Assembly: GCA_943788775.1 (NCBI GenBank)
Contig: CALSRO010000001.1
Location: 1 to 64,000 of the forward strand
Origin: an uncultured Flavobacteriales bacterium
GTDB lineage: Bacteria > Bacteroidota > Bacteroidia > Flavobacteriales_G > Salibacteraceae
DNA: 64,000 bases
Direction of reading: 5' to 3'
The notes below the pieces were generated by a model, which ran no database searches, was not told where the DNA came from, and worked only from the letters and a program-made list of their open reading frames with translations. Within the stretch, counting starts at the first letter, position 1; each line of letters begins with the position of its first letter. Position numbers and translations under genes: made by a program. Shown here piece by piece: positions 57,052-64,000 of the stretch.

Positions 57052-58377
57052 TTATGCTTTAACTCTTTCGCCTATCAATGCATAGAATAAGATGTAACCA
57101 TAGCAGAGAACTAAGAGGATTAGGGCAAGTTTAAATCCAGCCACATCAGCGAGGTAACCATAAATTGGCGGAATAAATGCCCCTCCCACAATTGAAGTAC
57201 ATAGTATTCCCGAGCCTTGAGGTTTCAGTTCGCCTAAGTCCTCAATTGCGATAGTAAAAATTGTTGGGAACATGATGGAATTGAATAATCCGACAGCTAA
57301 AATCGAAACCATGGCAACTATTCCAGCAGATGTCATTGACACAATTATCATTAGTAGAGCACCAATAGCAACACCCCTGAGTACCCGTGCGGGAGCCATG
57401 ACTCTGGTGAGATAAGCACCAATGAATCTACCAACCATTGCCCCACCCCAATAAAACATTACAAATGCCCCAACTATTCCTTTTGGATCAATGGATTTAA
57501 GATCTGAGGTATTGAGAACGGAAGCGGATAAATAGGATAGAAAATCGCTAGATAAGATGGACTCAGCTAAATTCATGTCTAAGAAATAATTGACCAAGTA
57601 GCTTCCGATGGCCACCTCCGCACCCACGTAGACAAATATGCCCAGTGCCCCTTTCATCAGTTTTGCGTTTTTAAGCACAGATGCATAACTGCTCGTGTGT
57701 TCCGTATTCAGCACTTGAGGTAGTTTAACAAAAGCAACTAATGCTGCTAAAGCAAGGAGTGCTGCTGCCAGTATAAGAAATGGACCTTGCACGGCAGAAG
57801 CTTCAGACGTATAGTATGAAAGTTTTTCAATTTCTGCTAAGGCGTTTATTTCATCTCCACTAAGAATGTTGTCACTGAGAATAAACATGGCGCCAACCAT
57901 TGGAGCTATTGTAGTCCCCATCGAATTGAACGCTTGAGAAAGATTCAATCTACTACTGGCACCTCTTGGATCGCCTAAAACAGAGACATAGGGGTTTGCT
58001 GCAACTTGAAGAATGGTCATACCACCTGCCAATACGAAATAGCCTATAAGAAATACCTCAAAGGTTCTGGTACTCGCAGCTGGCCAGAAAAGTAAACAGC
58101 CCACTCCCATGGTTGCTAACCCAAGAAGAATCCCTCGTTTGTATCCAATTCTTGTCAAAATGTAGCCAGCGGGGATGGATAAAAGTCCATAGGCCAGAAA
58201 AAAGGCAAATTGCACCAACCCTGCTTGAGAATAGGTTAAGTCAAATATTTCTTTTAGTCTCGGGATCAGAGAATCAACCAAAACGGTGATAAAACCCCAC
58301 ATGAAAAACAACAGAACAACTAGTGTAAAAGCCGATCGATAATTTGTTTTGTCCTTTAAATTGGATTGTTGATTCAT
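57052..58377 (-). CDS. Sugar MFS transporter, FucP family
   Basis: The 441-residue protein has about 12 membrane segments and the FucP-family pattern FFMWGFITVLVDSLIPRLKE with LAYGLLSIPAGYILTRIGYKRGI and the family motif LQVAANPYVSVLG. It is predicted to import a monosaccharide with protons. Its position beside GH78 suggests rhamnose, but fucose, glucose or galactose are typical of the family and cannot be excluded. It converges on the GH78 gene, leaving 24 bases between stops. Confidence 0.88.
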   Translation of the reverse strand: MNQQSNLKDKTNYRSAFTLVVLLFFMWGFITVLVDSLIPRLKEIFDLTYSQAGLVQFAFFLAYGLLSIPAGYILTRIGYKRGILLGLATMGVGCLLFWPAASTRTFEVFLIGYFVLAGGMTILQVAANPYVSVLGDPRGASSRLNLSQAFNSMGTTIAPMVGAMFILSDNILSGDEINALAEIEKLSYYTSEASAVQGPFLILAAALLALAALVAFVKLPQVLNTEHTSSYASVLKNAKLMKGALGIFVYVGAEVAIGSYLVNYFLDMNLAESILSSDFLSYLSASVLNTSDLKSIDPKGIVGAFVMFYWGGAMVGRFIGAYLTRVMAPARVLRGVAIGALLMIIVSMTSAGIVAMVSILAVGLFNSIMFPTIFTIAIEDLGELKPQGSGILCTSIVGGAFIPPIYGYLADVAGFKLALILLVLCYGYILFYALIGERVKA

Positions 58378-58428
58378 GGATCAACAATGATAATTAAGGA
58401 TGGCTTAGAGTCAGTGAGATTTTATGGT

Positions 58429-58635
58429 TTAAACCCTTTTCTCTGATTCGTAGTTTGGATTTGCGCAAACTCCTGAAGCACATCCAAAAGCGAAGAGCCC
58501 CATAGATGCGACATATCCTCCAAACAAAATGCCGAACCATTCTAATGAATAAATAACATGAATAAGCATTACACTACCTAAAGCGAAATACACCCAACGA
58601 GTCAAATTCCATCCTTTTAAAATCCGTTGTTTCAT
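58429..58635 (-). CDS. Small membrane protein with two membrane segments
   Basis: The 68-residue protein has two hydrophobic helices (LTRWVYFALGSVMLIHVIYS and ILFGGYVASMGLFAFGC) and a Cys pair, GCASGVCAN, near the end. I do not know its function; similar small proteins occur with sulfur-relay or rhodanese-related genes in Bacteroidota, which is a recollection rather than something shown here. It overlaps its upstream neighbour by 4 bases. Confidence 0.7.
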   Translation of the reverse strand: MKQRILKGWNLTRWVYFALGSVMLIHVIYSLEWFGILFGGYVASMGLFAFGCASGVCANPNYESEKRV

Positions 58636-58838
58636 GATTTTGTTTTGACTTCTTCTTTTTTGAATGAACTCAACAATAACCCGCCCATCAGTGCACCATA
58701 CAATGCACTATTCAGTGGGTCGGAGGTAATGGCACAACTTCCAGATGAACAGCCAACAAAGTGATAATATATATATCCTAATGATGCGCCAGCAGTTATG
58801 CCAAGGAAAATGAGTTTATGTTTCAGGATAAAATTCAT
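58632..58838 (-). CDS. DUF6132-like small membrane protein
   Basis: The 68-residue protein (ATG at 58838; ATG at 58850 would add 4 residues) has a hydrophobic segment LIFLGITAGASLGYIYYHFVG, a small loop with CSSGSCAITSDP, and a second segment ALYGALMGGLLLSS. This pattern resembles DUF6132, with conserved cysteines and the TSDP motif. It overlaps the next gene by 4 bases, so the two are probably one unit, perhaps a paired membrane complex. Confidence 0.72.
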   Translation of the reverse strand: MNFILKHKLIFLGITAGASLGYIYYHFVGCSSGSCAITSDPLNSALYGALMGGLLLSSFKKEEVKTKS

Positions 58839-58933
58839 AGTGCAGATCATTCAAATGACAGCGAAGATGCGACTACTTTTGTTTGAGGAGTGTGCGTATA
58901 GTTACAAACCATGTATTTAGATAATGCAAGCGT

Positions 58934-60430
58934 CTACTTCTGCCTTCTATCCAAATTTCCGAGGAATTGTTCGGCCGTTTTTAGGTGCTTATTCTGTTTG
59001 TCAGGTTCCATTTTTTCGAAGTTTCGCACCAACATTGATAAGCGTGGGTTTTTTAGGAAGAAATCACGGTGGGTGTGCAAGAAATTCCAAAAGAGTCCAT
59101 CCCAGATTTTTTGCCAATCTCCCTTTGGATAATCACTCATTTTTAGGATGTAATTAGATCCGCTGATATACGGTTTGGTTGCGAATGTACCTCCATCCGA
59201 AAATTGACTCATGCCATAAATATTGGGCACCATCACCCAATCATAAGAATCAATGAACAGCTCCATAAACCATCGATACACTTCATCAGGGTCAAACTCA
59301 CACAACAGCATAAAATTGCCCAATATCATTAGCCTCTCAATATGGTGGCAATAGCCTGTTTTTAGAACTTTTTTTATGGTTGCATCTACTGGTGCAATGC
59401 CCGTTGTTCCATCATAAAATGACGGGGGAATTTTTCTTTTGAATTCCCAAAAGTTTCGAGTGCGAGCAAAACTTCCCTTGCATTCATACATTCCTCGAAT
59501 AAATTCTCTCCAGCCAATAATTTGGCGAACAAAGCCCTCCAGCGAATTGATGGGTACATCATTTTCTTCGGCATATGCAATCGCATTGTCTAAGATCATA
59601 TCTGGTGACAAAAGACCTGTATTCAACATTGGAGTCAAGACACTATGGTGGAGTATATAATTATCGCGCGTTATGGCATCTTCATAATCTCCAAACTGAT
59701 GAAAACGATGAGCTAGGAAATCATCCAGCCAATGCTCGGCTTGCTCACTTGTGTAGGCATACAGAGGGTCTTTGTGCAGCATGCCAGGATTGTTCGGAAA
59801 GTTTGTTTTTACATATTCCAAGGCTTCCTTCCAATGGCCATCTGCAATCGGAAAAATAATCGGTGGTGGAATAGTTGACTTGGGATACTTCTTTCTGTTT
59901 TCTGTGTCGAATGTCCATTTTCCTCCTTTGGGTCCTCCATTTGATTCTAATAAAAGATTGAGCCTTTTGCGCTCTTGCTTATAAAAGCTCGTTTGGAAAA
60001 AGGACATTTTATCCGAGCGAAAGAACTTACTGAGTTCGCTACGATTATTGAGAAAAAGTGGGTTCTCAAATTCATGGATGGCAAGACTCAACTCTCTAGC
60101 CTTTTTCTGAATTCTTTGTTCGAGCCAATTATCCGTAGGATTAATGAAATAAACCTGATGGACATCCTTTTTGTCTAGTGACTCTAAAAGTTGTCTAATA
60201 TCCGATCGATGATCTTTTGCATCAATGTATGCAACATTAATGTTGGCTTCTTTATATTTCCACGCAATTGCCTTCATACTTGCGCGATGAAAGGCGATCT
60301 TCTGTTTATGAAAATTGAACTCATTGAAAAACAAATGTTCTTCAACCAATATTATTTCATCGCAAACAATCAGAATTTCATGGTTGGCGAATAACTGGTG
60401 CGGAAAGAGAATCCCTACGTTTTTACTCAT
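58934..60430 (-). CDS. Photolyase/cryptochrome-related protein lacking Fe-S cysteines
   Basis: The 498-residue protein belongs to the deoxyribodipyrimidine photolyase-related group (FeS-BCP/CryB-like), with ILFPHQLF, VLTPMLNTGLLSPDMIL, VRQIIGWREFIRGMY, CHHIERLMILGNFMLL and VPNIYGMSQFSDGGTFATKPYISGSNYI. These form the FAD-binding helical domain. The region where family members carry the iron-sulfur cysteines reads MSDYPKGDWQKIWDGLFW and has none. It could be a (6-4) photolyase variant or a light sensor. It follows the DUF2256 gene by 12 bases. Confidence 0.88.
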   Translation of the reverse strand: MSKNVGILFPHQLFANHEILIVCDEIILVEEHLFFNEFNFHKQKIAFHRASMKAIAWKYKEANINVAYIDAKDHRSDIRQLLESLDKKDVHQVYFINPTDNWLEQRIQKKARELSLAIHEFENPLFLNNRSELSKFFRSDKMSFFQTSFYKQERKRLNLLLESNGGPKGGKWTFDTENRKKYPKSTIPPPIIFPIADGHWKEALEYVKTNFPNNPGMLHKDPLYAYTSEQAEHWLDDFLAHRFHQFGDYEDAITRDNYILHHSVLTPMLNTGLLSPDMILDNAIAYAEENDVPINSLEGFVRQIIGWREFIRGMYECKGSFARTRNFWEFKRKIPPSFYDGTTGIAPVDATIKKVLKTGYCHHIERLMILGNFMLLCEFDPDEVYRWFMELFIDSYDWVMVPNIYGMSQFSDGGTFATKPYISGSNYILKMSDYPKGDWQKIWDGLFWNFLHTHRDFFLKNPRLSMLVRNFEKMEPDKQNKHLKTAEQFLGNLDRRQK

Positions 60431-60442
60431 ACTAACTGAAGA

Positions 60443-60583
60443 TCAAAAAAGTTTGGCTTTATTCATCCTACAGCGTTGGCTGCAATAGACTACTGTGTCC
60501 CAATTGATCTCCCACTTTTTCCTCCAGTTGAAGGGGCGCTGGCATGTTGGACAGATTTTGCTTGGTAGGTGCTGTTTCCTCAC
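60443..60583 (-). CDS. DUF2256 small zinc-ribbon-like protein
   Basis: A 46-residue protein reads from GTG 60583 to TGA 60443-60445: it begins (V)RKQHLPSKICPTCQRPF, then NWRKKWEINWDTVVYCS and QRCRMNK. The C-x2-C ... C-x3-C pattern and RPFxWRKKWExxWDxVxYCSxRC core match DUF2256, a short probable zinc-binding protein often found beside photolyase-related genes. It is too short for usual ORF thresholds. It lies between a PLD gene (44 bases upstream) and the photolyase gene (12 bases downstream). Confidence 0.88.
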   Translation of the reverse strand: MRKQHLPSKICPTCQRPFNWRKKWEINWDTVVYCSQRCRMNKAKLF

Positions 60584-60627
60584 AGTGAAAGGAACAGGTT
60601 AGATGCGATAAAGTTGGTGTGCTTGCC

Positions 60628-62169
60628 TTAAAGTATGTTTTGAGGAATAACTCTCCGGGTCCAGGTTTTCGCTCGCTTCATCAAATCAACTTGATCATCC
60701 GGATTAGATTCAATAGTGCTTTTCCACGCATTTTCAGGTTTAAATTCCTCCTCCATTTCCTTTAAAACCTCTTTGGCAACCTGCGCAGATCTGATAATCG
60801 TGATGCACTCTGTGTTCAAATTTGTGCTTCGTGGGTCAAGGTTGAATGTGCCGATCACAATCGTTTCTTCATCAATGACCATGGATTTGGCATGTAATCC
60901 GAAAATGGGTGGGTTTTCAGTTTTTGCGTGCAACTCCCCATTCATGATATTCATCGAACGTTTTCCATCGGGTCGAAACTCAAAAATTTCCACTCCTGTT
61001 TTTAGTAGCTCTTCCCTTGTGGACTGAAAAGCGCTGAACGCCTCTAAATTGTCTGTTGAAGCCAAACTATTTGTGAGAATGCGAATGTTTACTCCGCGAC
61101 CCACAGCCTCCTCAAATAAAGTTCTGCTATCCTCTGTTGTGATTAAATATGGAGTTTGAATGACGATTGATCGTTTCGCGTTCCTAACCAATTCAGCCAA
61201 AGTGTAGGTAGTTACTCCACCTCCTTCTAATCCATGAGTGCCATCGTTTTTTCCTGGAATATCACTCACAAATCGAACATCATTGACCCAGTGGACTTGT
61301 CCTTTGGATTCAAGATCTCTGAAAAGCTGAGGGATTTGTGATAGGCGATTTCGCACTTCGGGAGAAAAATTCTCAGGATTGCATGCATACTCATGGAGTT
61401 TGTCGAACCTTGTGGGATCACTATAGTCTTGACTAGAATCTGAAAGTTTAGATACTGGCACACTCAATGAATTTGACCAATAGTCTTCAAATGAGCGGGC
61501 CACAATTGATGTGGCTTGACCCATCAGTAAGACGTCTCTGTCTCTAAAATTGAATTCGTGATCGTAATAGAAATATTCATCGGCTATATTACGGCCGCCA
61601 GTGATGACAATATTTCCATCCACAGTGAATGTTTTGTTGTGCATTCGTTGATTGGCCGAGCGAAAATCGGTCAAGAATTTTTGAGCTTTTTCGAAAACAT
61701 TTTTACCCAAGTTTACACCAGGATTGTAAATCTTGATTTCTATGTTTTCATGTGAGTCGAGCATGAGCACGTCATCGATATCTGCATCGACCATGATGTC
61801 ATCGACCAAGATGCGAACCTTCACTCCACGGTCAGCTGCGCGCACCAAATAATCACAAGCGATGAGTCCAACATTATCCATCGAGAAAATGAAATATTGA
61901 ATATCAATGGTTTTTTCAGCGTATTCGGTTAACCAAGCCCTCGATACCATTGACCCAGCACCATCTTCGAGCACAATTACTCCTGTTTTGTTTTTCATCA
62001 TGGTATGGTAGGGGGCGAGCTCAATGGATAAAACCATTGTGTCATTTCTTTCAATTTGATCGCAGAATGAAGGAGAACTAGCTTCCACATGCTTTTCCGA
62101 ATCACTGCAACTGGCAATTAGAAGAAATGGAATGAGAAGGAGTAGTCTAGTGAATTGATTGGCGCGCAT
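60628..62169 (-). CDS. Phospholipase D family lipoprotein (cardiolipin synthase-like)
   Basis: The 513-residue protein has a lipobox at Cys21 (LLIASC), so it is a probable envelope lipoprotein. It carries two HKD motifs: HNKTFTVD with H177, K179, D184 and HAKSMVID with H426, K428, D433, each followed by a G-G or G-T-F-N segment (GGRN and GTFN). This is the layout of PLD-type phosphodiesterases and cardiolipin synthases; the lipoprotein anchoring makes periplasmic phospholipid metabolism likely. It lies 3 bases after the 62173 gene and probably shares its transcript. Confidence 0.88.
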   Translation of the reverse strand: MRANQFTRLLLLIPFLLIASCSDSEKHVEASSPSFCDQIERNDTMVLSIELAPYHTMMKNKTGVIVLEDGAGSMVSRAWLTEYAEKTIDIQYFIFSMDNVGLIACDYLVRAADRGVKVRILVDDIMVDADIDDVLMLDSHENIEIKIYNPGVNLGKNVFEKAQKFLTDFRSANQRMHNKTFTVDGNIVITGGRNIADEYFYYDHEFNFRDRDVLLMGQATSIVARSFEDYWSNSLSVPVSKLSDSSQDYSDPTRFDKLHEYACNPENFSPEVRNRLSQIPQLFRDLESKGQVHWVNDVRFVSDIPGKNDGTHGLEGGGVTTYTLAELVRNAKRSIVIQTPYLITTEDSRTLFEEAVGRGVNIRILTNSLASTDNLEAFSAFQSTREELLKTGVEIFEFRPDGKRSMNIMNGELHAKTENPPIFGLHAKSMVIDEETIVIGTFNLDPRSTNLNTECITIIRSAQVAKEVLKEMEEEFKPENAWKSTIESNPDDQVDLMKRAKTWTRRVIPQNIL

Positions 62170-62172
62170 TGA

Positions 62173-62550
62173 TTAATCTTTTTGCATTCCTCCCTTGCCA
62201 TCCAACGCGTTCAAGTAGCAAGGATCCTTGTAGCGATAATCTTTCGAAGTGCCGCCCACTTGAATGGTAACAATATCGCCATTAAGTGTCCACGATCCTT
62301 TTGTTTTGCCCAATAAGCCATCTGCTTTATTTGTTAAAACAACGCGTCCAAACCGCTTGAGATGATATGTGGATTTAGAGAAGGTAATTGATGGTATTGA
62401 AATAGTCGAAGAGTCTCCTTTCTCAATTGTTCGCGCTGGCAACCCAGTGGAGATAGAATATAAACCGCGAACATCTTTCTTCTTCACATCTTGTCCAGAT
62501 GCGAATTGAAAAGTGATACAAGCCAGAAGAGTAATTAAAAGTTTCATCAA
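62173..62550 (-). CDS. Small secreted protein of unknown function
   Basis: The 125-residue protein has a signal peptide (LLITLLACITFQFASG) and a short beta-rich part with FGRVVLTNKADGLLGKTKGSWTLNGDIVTIQVGG. The SWTLNGDIVTI pattern resembles lipocalin-like or small copper-resistance NlpE-like folds, but this is not established. It overlaps the GH92 gene upstream by 4 bases. Confidence 0.65.
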   Translation of the reverse strand: MMKLLITLLACITFQFASGQDVKKKDVRGLYSISTGLPARTIEKGDSSTISIPSITFSKSTYHLKRFGRVVLTNKADGLLGKTKGSWTLNGDIVTIQVGGTSKDYRYKDPCYLNALDGKGGMQKD

Positions 62551-64000
62551 TTTATTTCGATTTCATCCACGAAAATAAATGCCTCGCCACCTGCTCCTTG
62601 ATGCCAAGTGGGAAGAATGCCATAATTTTTAGCTACAACTTTGATGTATTTGAAATTTGAACTGGACTTCAATTTGGGTTCTATTTTTTGAATTTGAACA
62701 TTATAGTCGTCCGCAGGAATAGCGTTAGCATTCGTGTTTAACTTTTCAAATTCCACACCATCTGCACTTCCGAAAAAATCAACCTTGGTAGGGAAAATAA
62801 TCCATGATCGAGTGTCTTGTAAGAAGGTTGCTTTGATAGTGTTAATGGGTTGTACTGGATTTAGTTCAACGATGGCTTCAAAGTCCTGACCTTGATATCC
62901 CTGCCAGTATCCTTTCCGCCAATTTTCATCACCATGAATACCATCAATTAATCCTCGGTCTCCACCAGCAGCGTATTGTGGGTTGTAAGTCGAGTTGATT
63001 TTTACATTCCAATTTGGATGTGGGTTTTTATAGAATCTGGCTTTAACACTACGGCTGCCTGCACTTACACCATTGTTATTGCAAAAAGAAAAAGCCGTAA
63101 CAACATCGCTTTCCGATATGAAAAACGGTGTGTAGGATCGTTCTTGCCCTTCTGATTCGATAATATACCGAACCTCGCAACCTGTGTGTGCTGTAATGTC
63201 AATTTGCAGACTATCATCAAACGAGATACTCGGTGCACGAATGATAGGTGGTGTGATGTAGTTTAACTCATCAGTAGGTGGCTCATTTCTTTTTGGACTA
63301 TCTACTCCAAGTAATGCGAAGTGATCTATGAAAAGATCCGTCTTTAACACCTCTGAAATGGTTTCATTGGTAAACGTGTTTCCATTTTCAAGAAGAACGG
63401 TATATTGATCCAGAAAGGGGGAAACTATAGTGTATTCTGGTTTTCCAGGAGTTACGGCATACAATCCCATGGCCGACATCACATACCATGCACTCATCTG
63501 TCCGCAGTCTTCGTTGCCGATTAATCCATCTGGTTTGGAGGTATAGAATTGCCTCAGAATTTGATGTACACGTTCTTTCGTTTTATTTGGTTTATTCACA
63601 TAGTTGTATAGATAAGCCATGTGATGACTTGGTTCATTGCCATGAGCATATTGACCGACCAATCCACTTATGTCTGGTTGGTTTCTGCCTGTGGTTTGAA
63701 CCGGTGCAGAAAACAGCGCATCGAGTTTGCGTTCAAACGCGTCCTTTCCACCCATGGCCTCTATCATGCCTTCCACATCATGCGGTACAAAAAAGGAATA
63801 CTGCCATGAATTACCTTCAGTAAAATGATTGTTTACTTCTCTCGGATCGAAAGGTTGAAGCCATCCACCGTTCATTCGGGGTCGCATCAAATTAGCATCT
63901 GGATCTAATAGATTTCTCCAAGAATTTGAGCGCAACATATACTTGTGATATTCCTCTGTTTTATCCTGTTGCAATGCCATTTGTGCGATGCACCAATCAT
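62547..64000 (-). CDS. Glycoside hydrolase family 92 alpha-mannosidase, C-terminal part
   Basis: The frame is open to the right edge, so the start of the protein lies beyond the window; an internal ATG at 63980 is not the true start. GH92 features are clear: RSNSWRNLLDPD, WQPFDP-like GWLQPFDPREVNNHFTEGNSWQYSFFVPHD, GNEPSHHMAYLYNY, GNEDCGQMSAWYVMSAMGLY and FDQ-like IVSPFLDQ. GH92 enzymes are calcium-dependent exo-alpha-mannosidases. A C-terminal region of about 150 residues (from RYIIESEGQE) contains a F5/8-type or chitobiase-like domain with EAIVELNPVQPINTIKATFLQD. The substrate is probably mannosylated glycans. Confidence 0.93.
   Translation of the reverse strand, partial: DWCIAQMALQQDKTEEYHKYMLRSNSWRNLLDPDANLMRPRMNGGWLQPFDPREVNNHFTEGNSWQYSFFVPHDVEGMIEAMGGKDAFERKLDALFSAPVQTTGRNQPDISGLVGQYAHGNEPSHHMAYLYNYVNKPNKTKERVHQILRQFYTSKPDGLIGNEDCGQMSAWYVMSAMGLYAVTPGKPEYTIVSPFLDQYTVLLENGNTFTNETISEVLKTDLFIDHFALLGVDSPKRNEPPTDELNYITPPIIRAPSISFDDSLQIDITAHTGCEVRYIIESEGQERSYTPFFISESDVVTAFSFCNNNGVSAGSRSVKARFYKNPHPNWNVKINSTYNPQYAAGGDRGLIDGIHGDENWRKGYWQGYQGQDFEAIVELNPVQPINTIKATFLQDTRSWIIFPTKVDFFGSADGVEFEKLNTNANAIPADDYNVQIQKIEPKLKSSSNFKYIKVVAKNYGILPTWHQGAGGEAFIFVDEIEIN

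Overview
The window comes from an AT-rich, compact Bacteroidota genome, most likely a marine Cytophagales/Cytophagia-type gliding bacterium. This rests on four type IX secretion (T9SS) cargo proteins (one CHU_C/type B tail, three type A tails), a GWxTD protein, DUF3822 beside rsmD and coaD, DUF4369/TlpA lipoproteins, FucP-type sugar transport, and repeated matches to the Bacteroidota -7 promoter box TAnnTTTG close to gene starts. No phage, IS element, CRISPR array or integron was found; the content is mostly chromosomal housekeeping.

Layout. 1-7.9 kb: end of a large CHU_C adhesin-like protein, then a tight operon gatB - TlpA-like lipoprotein - M1 peptidase - lpxH. 7.9-13.1 kb (minus): gap, a 1015-aa beta-propeller T9SS cargo protein, an outer-membrane protein and a 45-aa lipoprotein absent from simple long-ORF calls. 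13.3-19.1 kb (plus): ung, a BamA/TamA-like protein, rmuC, a GWxTD protein, rlmB. 19-26.4 kb: a helical-repeat protein, a secreted M1 aminopeptidase, an OMPP1/FadL-like porin and an unusual low-complexity lipoprotein. 26.5-33.9 kb (plus): proS, an unnamed conserved gene, tRNA-Glu, rpsT, radC, a polysaccharide-deacetylase-like gene, a GNAT-like gene, upp, a membrane protein and a YjjG-type phosphatase. 33.9-44.5 kb: rsfS-ftsH-cdsA-psd, birA, a small protein with pyrE, a Nudix protein, a thioredoxin-fold lipoprotein-like protein, coaD-rsmD-DUF3822 and a membrane protein. 44.6-51.3 kb: RecD-like helicase, acyltransferase, a T9SS cargo with a broken start, two unknown secreted proteins and a membrane-anchored pentapeptide-repeat protein. 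51.4-58.4 kb: a pectin/rhamnose cluster (CBM9-like, GH28, unknown, GH78, with a convergent FucP-type transporter). 58.4-64 kb (minus): two small membrane proteins, a photolyase-related protein, a 46-aa DUF2256 protein, a lipoprotein phospholipase D, a small secreted protein and the C-terminal part of a GH92 mannosidase.

The most striking signal is a dense run of single-base indels, nearly all insertions, confined to about 26.85-32.33 kb. It breaks every one of seven consecutive protein genes, including proS and rpsT, which are normally indispensable. Removing single bases restores clean, conserved proteins with almost no other damage, so I read this as a locally unpolished stretch of assembly rather than gene decay. 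The reconstructed gene boundaries are given in the features. A separate one-base lesion hits the T9SS cargo gene at 46.7 kb.

Other points of interest: a photolyase-related protein that seems to have lost all its iron-sulfur cysteines and sits beside DUF2256; a thioredoxin-fold protein without CxxC; six convergent gene pairs whose 3' ends overlap, two of them within four bases; and pyrE and a Nudix gene diverging from overlapping ATG codons. I found no system I would confidently call new. The best candidates for undescribed functions are the proS-adjacent protein, the 167-aa secreted protein between GH28 and GH78, and the 45-aa lipoprotein.
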